DNA of 64,000 nucleotides, from the NCBI RefSeq assembly GCF_000416985.1, contig NZ_ATDL01000007.1, forward strand, positions 1 to 64,000, written 5' to 3'. Below the pieces are notes generated by a model. The model had not been told where the DNA came from and did no database searches. It saw only the letters and a list, made by a program, of their open reading frames with translations. The DNA comes from Sphingobacterium paucimobilis HER1398. Its GTDB lineage: Bacteria; Bacteroidota; Bacteroidia; Sphingobacteriales; Sphingobacteriaceae. The translations under genes and the position numbers were made by a program. Positions 34,537-42,771 of this stretch are shown piece by piece (positions within the stretch are counted from its first letter, which is position 1; every line of letters begins with the position of its first letter).

Positions 34537-35295
34537 CTAATCTTGTTCGGGTACAATCTTAAAAAACTTGTCCTTTTCCCTTATCGGGCGGTATTTTGTA
34601 CCTCGTTTTTCTTTATCGGCAGTAAACCTGCTCCTTATGGTTTCAATGTTGAGTGCATCCTCGCCATGTTGGAAATATTTACATATCATCTTTGCCCATA
34701 CCATTTCCGTAGATGCGCTCAGAATACGTACACCGTTTTTGTTAGGGGTTCTGATTTCACGGAATTGGTGTATGAGGTCTAAAAAAGCACTCAAATATCC
34801 ATATGTGATTTTTACTTTGTACTTGCTTTCGTATATCTTCAATTCCTCAAGCTCTCTGTTCTTTTTTGCGAGTTCCTTTTTCAGCGAAGCAATCTCCATA
34901 TCATAACGTGTAATGGTAATATCCACTGGATCACGGTATCCATAGGTGTTTATTGATACGAGATAGTCTCGGAAAGTCCGTAGGTATTTAAGGTTGACAC
35001 GGTTGCGTCCGTGCTTACGTGAAAAGGGGGATTCCTTTCTGATGGCTTCGATATGGTCGGCAATTATCTCCCTTACGTGTGCATAAAACTCGGCTTCGGT
35101 ACATTTGCCCGTGCTTACGGCATAGTCCATGTGATAATTATAGTACTGCTCCTGTTCTTCGTTGCCTATGACGTACAGCCGTGTAAGAAAATGGTTGTCA
35201 TCGTAGTAGTTCCAAAACCCGATAGGACTACCGATGTCGTATCGGTGTTTTCTTCTGCTGAACGGTCGGCGTGTCTTAAAATACGTATCTCGCAT
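34537..35295 (-). CDS. unrecognised protein next to the integrase
   Basis: I do not recognise this 252-aa protein. The N-terminus is basic and aromatic (TYFKTRRPFSRRKHRYDIG). A coiled-coil segment lies at about residues 130-158 (ASLKKELAKKNRELEELKIYE) and the C-terminus is basic (TIRSRFTADKEKRGTKYRPI). No signal peptide or membrane helix is visible. I considered RteC, the excision regulator of conjugative transposons, but the match is too weak to name. It is separated from the integrase gene by a terminator. Confidence 0.65.
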   Translation of the reverse strand: MRDTYFKTRRPFSRRKHRYDIGSPIGFWNYYDDNHFLTRLYVIGNEEQEQYYNYHMDYAVSTGKCTEAEFYAHVREIIADHIEAIRKESPFSRKHGRNRVNLKYLRTFRDYLVSINTYGYRDPVDITITRYDMEIASLKKELAKKNRELEELKIYESKYKVKITYGYLSAFLDLIHQFREIRTPNKNGVRILSASTEMVWAKMICKYFQHGEDALNIETIRSRFTADKEKRGTKYRPIREKDKFFKIVPEQD

Positions 35296-35313
35296 GGCAA
35301 ATCACTCTTGAAA

Positions 35314-35347
35314 TAAAAAAAAGAGACAGTTACAACAGACTGTCTCT
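35314..35347 (-). terminator. terminator of integrase gene
   Basis: On the minus strand AGAGACAGT and ACTGTCTCT form a perfect 9-bp stem followed by a run of T, 46 bp after the integrase stop. Confidence 0.85.
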
Positions 35348-35392
35348 AACAAATATACTGAATTTGACCTGTTTAGGGGAATTGCGGTCTTA

Positions 35393-36625
35393 TCAGCTTC
35401 CCGATGCCATACGCTCCCTTAGGTTCTGCATGTCCTCGCTCAATTTGTGTTCGACCACTTTGGCATAAATCTGCGTGGTGCGGATGCTCGTGTGTCCGAG
35501 CATCTTGCTCACGGATTCGATGGGTACGCCGTTGCTCAATGTGACCGTAGTGGCAAACGTATGCCGTGCAATATGGAATGTAAGCGTTTTGCCGATTCCG
35601 CAGATGTCCGCTATTTCCTTTAAGTAACCGTTCATCCGTTGGTTGGAGATAACGGGGAACAGCGTGTCGCTGTTGGATGCTTTCGGATGGTCGTGGTATT
35701 TCTTTATAAGTGCGGATGCCTGTGGTAAAAGCGGTACTTTGACCACCGTTTCTGTTTTCTGCCTGTTGGTGACCAACCAATCCCCACCGTCTATGCCTTT
35801 CACGATGTTGCCCCTTGTAAGGTTTGCCATATCAATATAGGCAAGTCCTGTAAAGCAACTGAAAAGGAACATATCGAGTACCGATTGCAGGCGTTCGATG
35901 GAAAATGTCTTATAGGCAAGTACGTTAAGTTCCTCCTTTGTGAGATAGCCCCTTTCGGATTTGTCAAAGTGGAGTTTGTACTTGGCAAATGGGGCTTTGT
36001 CGAGCCAATCCATCGTGACCGCCATATTGACCATCTTGCGCAACCGCTCTATGTGCTTCATCACACCGTTGTTGCCCAATGGCTTATGGTGGTCTTTGGG
36101 TTTGTACTTTTGCAGATAGCTCTCAAAGTCCATGATAAACCTGTAGTTGAGTTCCGATAGTGCAATGTCGTTTCTTTTGTATTTCTCTTTGAGAAATTTC
36201 TCGATGTACCGCTGGGTGGTACAGTAGTTTTTCAATGTTCCATGTGCAAGCTTGTGCGCCGTTTCCCTGTTGTGGTACTCCACAAGTTTGCGCAGGGTCA
36301 TGGTGTCCTCTGCCGTACCAAGAAAAAGGGATTTGACCGCATCCACGCTGACGGTCTTGCGCTGTTGTACCAATTCATGGTAGCCATCCGCAATGAGTGT
36401 CCTAACCCTTTCGATGTGGCTGTTCAGTTTCTGGATTTCCTCACGCTTGCCTTTCGCACTGCCTTTTGCCTCATCCCAATCCTTTGGGGCTACTTTCTTT
36501 TTAAGCGAGATTTCAGACCTGCGACCGTTTACGGAAATCCTTGCATAGACCGTTGCCATGCCGTTTTTCTGTTGTTTGGGAATCCGCAATACGAAGTGGA
36601 TTCCGAATGTGTTCCTGCTTTTCAT
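35393..36625 (-). CDS. tyrosine recombinase (site-specific integrase)
   Basis: This 410-aa protein has an N-terminal arm-binding domain (about 1-85), a SAM-like core-binding domain (about 95-200) and a catalytic domain (about 215-400). Visible catalytic parts are HIARHTFATTVTLSNG (HxxR), GHTSIRTTQIYAKV (His and nucleophile Tyr). The first catalytic arginine position reads FTGLAYIDMANL and lacks Arg, as in the CTnDOT integrase group. I use the ATG at 36625, since the extra 23 codons upstream do not look like family sequence. It lies 300 bp from the tRNA-Pro end it targets. Confidence 0.93.
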   Translation of the reverse strand: MKSRNTFGIHFVLRIPKQQKNGMATVYARISVNGRRSEISLKKKVAPKDWDEAKGSAKGKREEIQKLNSHIERVRTLIADGYHELVQQRKTVSVDAVKSLFLGTAEDTMTLRKLVEYHNRETAHKLAHGTLKNYCTTQRYIEKFLKEKYKRNDIALSELNYRFIMDFESYLQKYKPKDHHKPLGNNGVMKHIERLRKMVNMAVTMDWLDKAPFAKYKLHFDKSERGYLTKEELNVLAYKTFSIERLQSVLDMFLFSCFTGLAYIDMANLTRGNIVKGIDGGDWLVTNRQKTETVVKVPLLPQASALIKKYHDHPKASNSDTLFPVISNQRMNGYLKEIADICGIGKTLTFHIARHTFATTVTLSNGVPIESVSKMLGHTSIRTTQIYAKVVEHKLSEDMQNLRERMASGS

Positions 36626-36865
36626 ACCAATATAATTTTTGTTTAACTGATACACTTTTGCACGGTTCCTTACACACTGCTCACCTATGTGCATTCAAAA
36701 GGGTATCAAACAAGAGCAAACAGCATCAAAATTATCGTATTCAATAAATTGATATACAGATAATTATATGCTAATAGGTGAGTAAAATTAAGGTATCAAA
36801 ATCACTCACCGAATAGCTCACATTTTGATTGGTTTTCTTTGGGGTTTATTGGTATGGAAAAAAAC

Positions 36866-36901
36866 AAAAAACCCGCAAATTCGTTCAATTTGCGGGTTTT
36901 T
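36866..36901. terminator. terminator between integrase gene and tRNA-Pro
   Basis: AACCCGCAAATT and AATTTGCGGGTT form a 12-bp stem flanked by A and T runs. In minus orientation it is downstream of tRNA-Pro and replaces the terminator that was displaced to the left island end. Confidence 0.8.
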
Positions 36902-36921
36902 GACTTTACTTAGTGTAAGTG

Positions 36922-36938
36922 TTGTCGGGGTGGCAGGA
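36922..36938. other. attachment site, right end of island
   Basis: The 17-bp core ttgtcggggtggcagga overlaps the 3' end of tRNA-Pro (acceptor stem and start of the T-stem) and equals the copies at 22239 and 22370. Because the core restores the tRNA end, integration leaves the tRNA intact. Confidence 0.75.
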
Positions 36939-36998
36939 TTCGAACCTACGACCTCCACATCCCAAATGTGGCGCGATACCGGGCTACGCTACACCCCG
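36925..36998 (-). tRNA. tRNA-Pro (anticodon TGG)
   Basis: On the minus strand the acceptor CGGGGTG pairs with CACCCCG, the D-arm is GTAGCGTAGCCCGGTATCGC, the anticodon stem CCACA/TGTGG closes loop TTTGGGA with anticodon TGG, and the T-loop is GGTTCGAATCC. CCA is not encoded. It is intact and hosts the island at its 3' end. Confidence 0.95.
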
Positions 36999-37198
36999 AA
37001 AAGGTATCACCTTTAAAGTGATGCAAATATAGGGACCTGTTTTGAATATTCAAAGACAAAAAGTCAAAATAATAGCCAACAGACTGATTTTTTGATAAAT
37101 AATTTTAAAAAAGCAATTAAATAGGTAAATACAGACGGTATTTTGACGACAATATCATAAAAAATAGAGAACTTTACAGTTGATAAAACAGATGTGCG

Positions 37199-37594
37199 AT
37201 GGAAAAAAAAGATATCACCACGTTGGAAGACGTCAAACTGCTTGTAGATACATTTTACGGTAATATCCGTCGGGATGACATGCTGGGTATTATCTTCGAT
37301 CAGAACATACAGGACAAATGGCCTGAGCATCTTGCCAAAATGTACGCATTCTGGCAAACATTACTGCTCAATGAATATACCTATGATGGTCGTCCCTTCC
37401 CCCCGCATGCGCATCTGCCAATTGGCAAACAACACTTTGATCAATGGCTCCTATTATTTAACAGTACCGTAGACGAGTTATTCAGTGGAGAGAAAGCTGA
37501 TGAAGCAAAATGGAGAGCCCAGAAAATGGCTGTGATGTTTCAAAGTAAGCTGGATTATATCCAGAAAAACCCAGACAAATCGATTATTTTCTAA
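37199..37594 (+). CDS. group III truncated haemoglobin
   Basis: This 131-aa globin matches the short 2/2 group III type. The proximal histidine is in PIGKQHFDQWLLLFN (about residues 77-91), and FWQTLLLNEYTYDGRPFPPHAHL is characteristic. Such proteins bind oxygen or nitric oxide, and the physiological role is not fixed. The next gene follows after 13 bp. Confidence 0.9.
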   Translation: MEKKDITTLEDVKLLVDTFYGNIRRDDMLGIIFDQNIQDKWPEHLAKMYAFWQTLLLNEYTYDGRPFPPHAHLPIGKQHFDQWLLLFNSTVDELFSGEKADEAKWRAQKMAVMFQSKLDYIQKNPDKSIIF

Positions 37595-37607
37595 TCCATC
37601 ACATCAG

Positions 37608-37910
37608 ATGTCCCGTACACTCCCACGCCCACCGAAAGTTGTTGACCTGCATGCAGATTCTATCAGCGACTTTGAAGATTATGAACAGGACGAACTATTG
37701 GGACTTTCCCTCGAAAAACTAAGAGATAATCTCGATGCCGCAATTTATTGGGGCTATACGCAGATTGAGTTTATTCACGGCAAAGGCAAGGGAGCCCTAC
37801 GACAGGCGGTATACGACGAGCTCGCCTATTATAAAGGCAGCGGTACGATTGTATCCTATCATCCTTCTTACCGAAACACTGATATTGTAGTTGTACATAT
37901 CGGATTATAA
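37608..37910 (+). CDS. Smr-domain protein
   Basis: This 100-aa protein is essentially a lone Smr domain, with VVDLHADSI near residue 13 and the IEFIHGKGKGALRQAV loop (about 53-68). Smr domains are nucleic-acid nickases or RNA-binding modules, also found at the MutS2 C-terminus. It is probably co-transcribed with the globin gene. Confidence 0.85.
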   Translation: MSRTLPRPPKVVDLHADSISDFEDYEQDELLGLSLEKLRDNLDAAIYWGYTQIEFIHGKGKGALRQAVYDELAYYKGSGTIVSYHPSYRNTDIVVVHIGL

Positions 37911-37930
37911 CCCGCTATAATGCCATTAAA

Positions 37931-37978
37931 AAATGGTCTGTCAGCAATAAAAAATACCGCCAACAGACCATTGTAAAA
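37931..37978. terminator. terminator between convergent genes
   Basis: AATGGTCTGT and ACAGACCATT form a 10-bp stem between the Smr gene and the DUF1080 gene, with A/T runs on both sides. Confidence 0.65.
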
Positions 37979-37990
37979 AAATAATCTTTC

Positions 37991-38989
37991 TTATTTTGCA
38001 GGTGTGATACTTATTTTTCTGAATTCGACACCAGTGTGATCTCCTTGCAGATAAATAGGTCCAGGTTCTCCTTCTTTGCTATCCAACGCTCCCCCCGTTA
38101 TCCCCGGTATCTCTTGGTTATTGATGATAGTCTTACCATTAGACACAATCGTCACCATCCTTCCGCGAAGCGTAATCTCATAGGTATTCCATTCGTTAGG
38201 CCCATTCGTAACCATTTCACTAGGTGCCAGAAACCCATATACGCCTCCGTAATACAGTGCGCCGGGATGGCGGTCCTTTGGAGAATCTTCAATCTGCACC
38301 TCATAACGTCCACGAAGGTAAATTCCAGAATTACCTTTTTCTGCATAACGGAATTCAGCTGTTAACTTAAAGTCTTCAAACTTTTGTTCAGTTATTAAAT
38401 TTGCACCTGCCTTCTGGTTAATAAGGATACCATCTTTAACCACCCATTGGTTATCTTCACTGGACGTTTTCCAGCCTGTCAAGTCTTTCCCGTTGAATAA
38501 TTCAATAGGCTCTCCCCACTGCACTTCACCTTCACGAACCAAATAAGGCGCTTTCACTCCAGAAAAATTAAAAACATTCCCCTTATTACTGGTTATAGTT
38601 CCTTTTATCTCTTCGCCGACCAGCTCTCCTTGGATTGTGAATACACCTTCACCACCCTCCCATTGTGGGGGAATCTCAAACGAAAACTTCCCATTGTCCA
38701 ATTTGATATGCGAAACGGGACGACTGCTTCCTGCATCTGCCACAAAAGCACCAACGAGTACATTAAACCCCGAAAGCTTGACTTCAAGCCATGAAGGCAC
38801 TTGCTTTCCTTCTTTATCTACCGTAATATCCCATCGTCCGATCAATCCCTCCGCTTCTTTAGGGATAGTTTGCGTAGCCGCATTATGGATCTCTTCTTTA
38901 TCGGCTTTCTTTCCCGCTCCATCACAAGCACTGAATCCGGCGATAATAAAACCAGAAAGTAACGAGTAGGCAACGTATTTCTTAATCAT
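37991..38989 (-). CDS. DUF1080 (3-keto-disaccharide hydrolase-like) lipoprotein
   Basis: This 332-aa protein has a signal peptide and lipobox (FSAC, cysteine at about residue 22). The C-terminal concanavalin-like DUF1080 domain covers about 155-330 (ELFNGKDLTGWKTS, GNSGIYLRGRYEVQIEDS, EWNTYEITLRG). The N-terminal 130 residues are a separate beta domain. Some family members hydrolyse 3-keto-glycosides, but the activity of this one is unproven. It has its own promoter. Confidence 0.88.
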   Translation of the reverse strand: MIKKYVAYSLLSGFIIAGFSACDGAGKKADKEEIHNAATQTIPKEAEGLIGRWDITVDKEGKQVPSWLEVKLSGFNVLVGAFVADAGSSRPVSHIKLDNGKFSFEIPPQWEGGEGVFTIQGELVGEEIKGTITSNKGNVFNFSGVKAPYLVREGEVQWGEPIELFNGKDLTGWKTSSEDNQWVVKDGILINQKAGANLITEQKFEDFKLTAEFRYAEKGNSGIYLRGRYEVQIEDSPKDRHPGALYYGGVYGFLAPSEMVTNGPNEWNTYEITLRGRMVTIVSNGKTIINNQEIPGITGGALDSKEGEPGPIYLQGDHTGVEFRKISITPAK

Positions 38990-39025
38990 AGTGAATTATT
39001 TATAAGGTTTAAGGATTATAATAAA

Positions 39026-39056
39026 CAAACTTAGGGAAATTTGCGTTTAATTACAA
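39026..39056 (-). promoter_or_regulatory. promoter of DUF1080 gene
   Basis: On the minus strand TTG (39056-39054), a 20-bp spacer and TAAGTTTG (39033-39026) match the Bacteroidota consensus. The expected start is near 39019, leaving a 30-nt leader. Confidence 0.75.
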
Positions 39057-39128
39057 TACTCATTTATACGCATCCCGACAGCAACCAAGGTCTATAGACT
39101 CCATAGCCCTGCCGCTCAAAAACAAGAA

Positions 39129-39160
39129 AGCCCCTCTAACACTTCCATGAAAAAGGGGCT
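39129..39160 (-). terminator. terminator after dsbD-like gene
   Basis: AGCCCCT and AGGGGCT form a 7-bp stem, 25 bp beyond the stop codon of the thiol reductase gene. Confidence 0.65.
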
Positions 39161-39184
39161 ATATATTAAACAATTAGTAAAGTA

Positions 39185-40903
39185 CTATTTTGCTTTGAAA
39201 GCGTCGATACCCGATTGTAGGAAAGCTCCATACTTCTCGATATCGTAGATGGCACCGCTTGTCGGAACCAACAGCTCTCCCTCGTTGTCCAAAAGGGCAT
39301 ACAGAGGTTGTGAGTTACTTTCAAATTTGGTAATCTGAAAATCAGCATTGCGCTTGCTCACCGTATTGATAGTCTTGCCTGTTTTGTCAGACACATAGTG
39401 CTCGCTTTCTGGAAGCGTCAACACCTTGTCATCCACATACAGCTCGACCAAAATGAATTCGTTATTGAGCATTGCCCTGATCTTCGGACTGCTCCATACC
39501 TCAGCCTCCATCTTACGACAGTTGACACAGTTCCAGCCCGTGAAGTCCACCAACAACGGCTTCTTCTGTTCCTTTGCTGCTGCCAGCGCTTCGTCGTAAT
39601 CGTAGTACGGATCCAATCCTTTGATCGTCGACTTGCTGTGGAAATAGGTATAATGCTTACGGCTATTGGCATCCGCTCCGCCTGTATGTGCCGGGCCAGC
39701 GGCGCTCAATGTCAGATTGTTCAGGTCAAAATCCTGTGTTCCGATCGGAGGAAGGAAGGCCGAGATCGCTTTCAAAGGCGCTCCCCATAATCCAGGAACC
39801 ATGTACACCACGAAAGAGAACACCAAGATGGCGATCATCGTGCGCGGAATGGACAGGAACTGTAATGGACTGTCGTGTGAGAACTGGATCTTGCCGATCA
39901 GGTAGAGACCCAAAAGTCCGAATATCACGATCCACAGGGCCAGGTACACCTCACGGTCCAGGAAGTTCCAGTTGTAGGCCAGATCCACGTTGGAAAGGAA
40001 TTTAAGCGCTAATGCCAATTCCAGGAATCCCAGAACGACCTTCACACTGTTCAACCAACCGCCCGATTTAGGCATGGACTTCAACATCGAAGGGAACATG
40101 GCGAACAATACGAAAGGAACAGCCAAAGCAATGGAGAATCCCAACATACCGATCGCAGGACCAAGGCGCTCACCGCGTGTCGCAGCTTCGACCAATAAAG
40201 TACCGATAATCGGTCCTGTACAGGAGAAAGACACCACTGCCAGACTCGCCGACATAAAGAACAGACCGATCAATCCCCCTTTGTCCGACTGCGCATCGAT
40301 CTTGTTGACAAATGAACTCGGAAGTGTGATCTCGAAAGCTCCTAAGAAAGATGCCGCAAAAACAACCAATAACAGGAAGAAGAAGAAGTTGAAGATACCG
40401 TTTGTAGACAGTTCATTCAATGCTTCGGGGCCAAATGCAATCGTAATCAACATACCTAAGGCAACGTAGATCACGATGATAAAGACGCCATAAAGAAAGG
40501 CCTGTGATATCGCCTGCGAACGGCTTCCGGATTTCTTGGTAAAGAAACTCACCGTAAGCGGTACCATTGGGAAAATACAAGGCATAAAGAATGCCGCAAA
40601 GCCCCCCAAGAGACCGGCAATAAAGATGCCCCACATGGACTTGTCCTCGCCGTCGGCACCTGTTGGAGCAACTGCCCCCGCTGTATCATTGGGTATCGAT
40701 GTACTGTCGACCTGGCTTTGGCCACTGTCCTGTCCGTCTGAAAAAACAAGATCATCAGGAACAGTGGTAAGCTGTGAACTGTCCACACTGTTTTCGTCAG
40801 AAAACGTGACATCTTCATAGGATACCAAAGAATCCTGTGTAGAAGCCGCTAGTGTCGTGACAAAGAAAATGGACAGCAAAAAAGAAAACAGATAAGTCTT
40901 CAT
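39185..40903 (-). CDS. dsbD: DsbD-like thiol:disulfide interchange protein (membrane and thioredoxin domains)
   Basis: This 572-aa protein carries electrons from cytoplasmic thioredoxin to the periplasm. It has a signal peptide, an acidic linker, eight membrane helices (about 90-420) with the family cysteines in FMPCIFPMVPLTVSFF and VSFSCTGPIIGTLLV, and a C-terminal thioredoxin domain with WNCVNCRKME (about 455-464). The N-terminal DsbD domain is missing here and is encoded by the next gene upstream. A hairpin separates the two genes. Confidence 0.9.
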   Translation of the reverse strand: MKTYLFSFLLSIFFVTTLAASTQDSLVSYEDVTFSDENSVDSSQLTTVPDDLVFSDGQDSGQSQVDSTSIPNDTAGAVAPTGADGEDKSMWGIFIAGLLGGFAAFFMPCIFPMVPLTVSFFTKKSGSRSQAISQAFLYGVFIIVIYVALGMLITIAFGPEALNELSTNGIFNFFFFLLLVVFAASFLGAFEITLPSSFVNKIDAQSDKGGLIGLFFMSASLAVVSFSCTGPIIGTLLVEAATRGERLGPAIGMLGFSIALAVPFVLFAMFPSMLKSMPKSGGWLNSVKVVLGFLELALALKFLSNVDLAYNWNFLDREVYLALWIVIFGLLGLYLIGKIQFSHDSPLQFLSIPRTMIAILVFSFVVYMVPGLWGAPLKAISAFLPPIGTQDFDLNNLTLSAAGPAHTGGADANSRKHYTYFHSKSTIKGLDPYYDYDEALAAAKEQKKPLLVDFTGWNCVNCRKMEAEVWSSPKIRAMLNNEFILVELYVDDKVLTLPESEHYVSDKTGKTINTVSKRNADFQITKFESNSQPLYALLDNEGELLVPTSGAIYDIEKYGAFLQSGIDAFKAK

Positions 40904-40942
40904 AAAATTGATAAATGTTGTTGAAATATAAAAGTATAAAAA

Positions 40943-40965
40943 AAGGCAGTAAAATACTGCCTTCT
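40943..40965 (-). terminator. hairpin between the two DsbD genes
   Basis: AAGGCAGTA and TACTGCCTT form a 9-bp stem with an A-run on the plus strand, i.e. a T-run for minus-strand transcripts. It is a terminator or attenuator that could reduce readthrough into dsbD. Confidence 0.75.
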
Positions 40966-40985
40966 CTATCTGGGTTGTGTAAAAT

Positions 40986-41435
40986 CTACTTTACAGTAAC
41001 AGTAAAGTTATATTCGTCAGGAGGAAGACATTGTGACTTGTCACATGCTTGCCATTCTACGGAACCTTTAACTGTAGCAGTACCTTTGTTCAATTTAACT
41101 TTTTGTTGGAATACGACCTCATTTGTGAAGTAAGGTACATTCATTTTGAATACCTCTTCGTATTTTGTTTTAGCGGTAGGCTCTAAAACTTTTCCATTTA
41201 AAGTGTAATCCGAAGATTTTGTAAAGTTGAATGACGTCGGGATTGGACCTCCATCAGCCACATTTTGCGAATAGATGTTCCATCCGTTCTGGATTGTAGC
41301 TTTAATGAAGATGACAGCCTCGTTTTTACTTGTTTTTTTGTGCGCAACACTCCATTTTACAGGTTGGTGGATCTGTGCAAAAGCACCAGTGATTGTCATT
41401 AAGACTGCAACGATTAGTAAGCTAAACTTTTTCAT
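40986..41435 (-). CDS. DsbD N-terminal-domain protein (separate gene)
   Basis: This 149-aa secreted protein has a cleaved signal (MKKFSLLIVAVLMTITGAFA) and the immunoglobulin-like DsbD alpha domain. The redox pair is Cys-x4-Cys in EWQACDKSQCLPPDEY, equivalent to the exit cysteines of DsbD. Encoding this domain apart from the membrane part is a Bacteroidota arrangement. The ATG at 41435 gives the signal peptide; the frame is open 18 codons further upstream. Confidence 0.85.
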   Translation of the reverse strand: MKKFSLLIVAVLMTITGAFAQIHQPVKWSVAHKKTSKNEAVIFIKATIQNGWNIYSQNVADGGPIPTSFNFTKSSDYTLNGKVLEPTAKTKYEEVFKMNVPYFTNEVVFQQKVKLNKGTATVKGSVEWQACDKSQCLPPDEYNFTVTVK

Positions 41436-41544
41436 AATAATATTTCTTCTATAACTTGTATTTGATTCTATGACTCTCTTAAGTGTCATAAAGTTTAACG
41501 CTAAGGTACATTTATTCTTATCGTAAGAGCAAGTAAATTTTTTG

Positions 41545-42318
41545 TTATAACTGATAAATGATGTCTTTCAAGTCGTATTTCTGTATTCCATGATTGTGGG
41601 ATACCGATAGCATGCCATCGGGGTCAACTCCTTGTATATTACCGTTCGTAGGTGTTCCGTCAATAATGAAAGGACTGTCTATACCTTTCAAAAAGAGACG
41701 ACTGTTGTATAATTCGAGAAGGGAGTTAAAGTGTTCTTCCTCAAAGATATGTTGGTAATATCGGAGACGGCTTTGTACCCTTTTCACCAGATCCATGATG
41801 GTCAGGTTGATGTCCGAGTTTTCTAAAACTAGAGAGGTAGTTTTATGAGCGATTTCCGGATCGAATTTATCCTGATATATATTTATCCCGATACCTGCAA
41901 TTACCGTTTTAATAAGATGGCCTGATATTTTGTTTTCTAAGAGTATGCCTGCTATCTTTCTTTTTCCCACCATAATGTCATTTGGCCATTTGATCCATAC
42001 ATCGTCCTGAACGATGTTCTGAATGACGTCATAAACCGCCAAGCTCGTATGTATGGTTAGAGAAAACTGCTTGGAAATGGAAAGCGAGGGAGGGGTGTAT
42101 ATAAAGCTAGCTGTCATATTCATATGGGCTGGCGCTAACCATGTGGTTCCCCTTTGACCCCGACCCTGCGATTGATGCTTTGCCATAATGGCAGTAAAGT
42201 CTATCTGTGGCTTGAAATTTGTCAACAATTGTTTTGAATAATCATTTGTGGAAGCAATTGCCTCCAAAACAATTATGGGTAGTGGCTGATAATGTCCGAA
42301 AAATGTATTATTTTGCAA
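41545..42318 (-). CDS. birA: biotin--[acetyl-CoA-carboxylase] ligase
   Basis: This 257-aa enzyme activates biotin to biotinyl-AMP and attaches it to carboxylase lysines. The catalytic loop is AKHQSQGRGQRGTTWLAP (about residues 45-62), followed by VWIKWPNDIMVGKRKIAGILLE. No N-terminal DNA-binding domain is present, so it is a ligase only, not a repressor. It is divergent from rsfS with 47 bp between. Confidence 0.93.
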   Translation of the reverse strand: MQNNTFFGHYQPLPIIVLEAIASTNDYSKQLLTNFKPQIDFTAIMAKHQSQGRGQRGTTWLAPAHMNMTASFIYTPPSLSISKQFSLTIHTSLAVYDVIQNIVQDDVWIKWPNDIMVGKRKIAGILLENKISGHLIKTVIAGIGINIYQDKFDPEIAHKTTSLVLENSDINLTIMDLVKRVQSRLRYYQHIFEEEHFNSLLELYNSRLFLKGIDSPFIIDGTPTNGNIQGVDPDGMLSVSHNHGIQKYDLKDIIYQL

Positions 42319-42365
42319 AAGGAAAAAGATTTTAAAGTTTTTGAGTAAAACTATAACATTTCTTA

Positions 42366-42740
42366 ATGAGTAAAAAGAAAAATTCAGAATTATCCAACAA
42401 ATTGGCAGAAGTTGTCGTATTGGGGATGCAAGAGAAGAAAGGTAATGAGATTGTGAAGTTGGATATGCGTGAAGTCAATGCAACTATTTCTGATTATTTT
42501 GTAATCTGTCATGCCGACAGTAATGTCCAGGTTAATGCGATTGCACAGAGTGTCGAAGAAGAAGTCTACAAAGCTTTTGGTCAAGATCCGTGGCATAAAG
42601 AAGGACAAGGTAATGGAGAGTGGATTCTGCTCGATTTTGTGGATGTCGTTGTTCATATATTCAAAACGGATACTAGAAGCCGCTATCGTATAGAAGATCT
42701 TTGGGGAGATGCTAAAGCAGAATCCTACCAAAGCGCGTAA
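42366..42740 (+). CDS. rsfS: ribosomal silencing factor
   Basis: This 124-aa Iojap/RsfS protein binds uL14 of the large subunit and blocks joining when nutrients run out. Motifs include VVLGMQEKKGNEIVKLDMR, ATISDYFVICHADSNVQVNAIA and GQGNGEWILLDFVDVVVHIF. It precedes ftsH by 31 bp on the same strand, an order common in Bacteroidota. Confidence 0.95.
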   Translation: MSKKKNSELSNKLAEVVVLGMQEKKGNEIVKLDMREVNATISDYFVICHADSNVQVNAIAQSVEEEVYKAFGQDPWHKEGQGNGEWILLDFVDVVVHIFKTDTRSRYRIEDLWGDAKAESYQSA

Positions 42741-42771
42741 ATAAGAAATTCAAAAGACACGTAAAATTGTA

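Larger units (their letters stand above)
22387..36921. mobile_element. mobilizable genomic island integrated at tRNA-Pro
   Basis: The island of about 14.5 kb is bounded by 17-bp direct repeats. It encodes a tyrosine integrase next to the tRNA, an excisionase-like HTH protein, MobC, a MobA-type relaxase and a coiled-coil membrane protein, but no conjugation pore, so it should need a helper element for transfer. Cargo is a restriction-modification system, an RloC-like ATPase, a HEPN protein and a lipoprotein. The defence genes are visibly richer in A+T than the mobilization genes, suggesting separate origins. Confidence 0.85.

Noticed and set aside
34537..35295. RteC excision regulator
   Set aside because: The position near an integrase suggested it, but the residues I remember as conserved in RteC are not visible; left unnamed.
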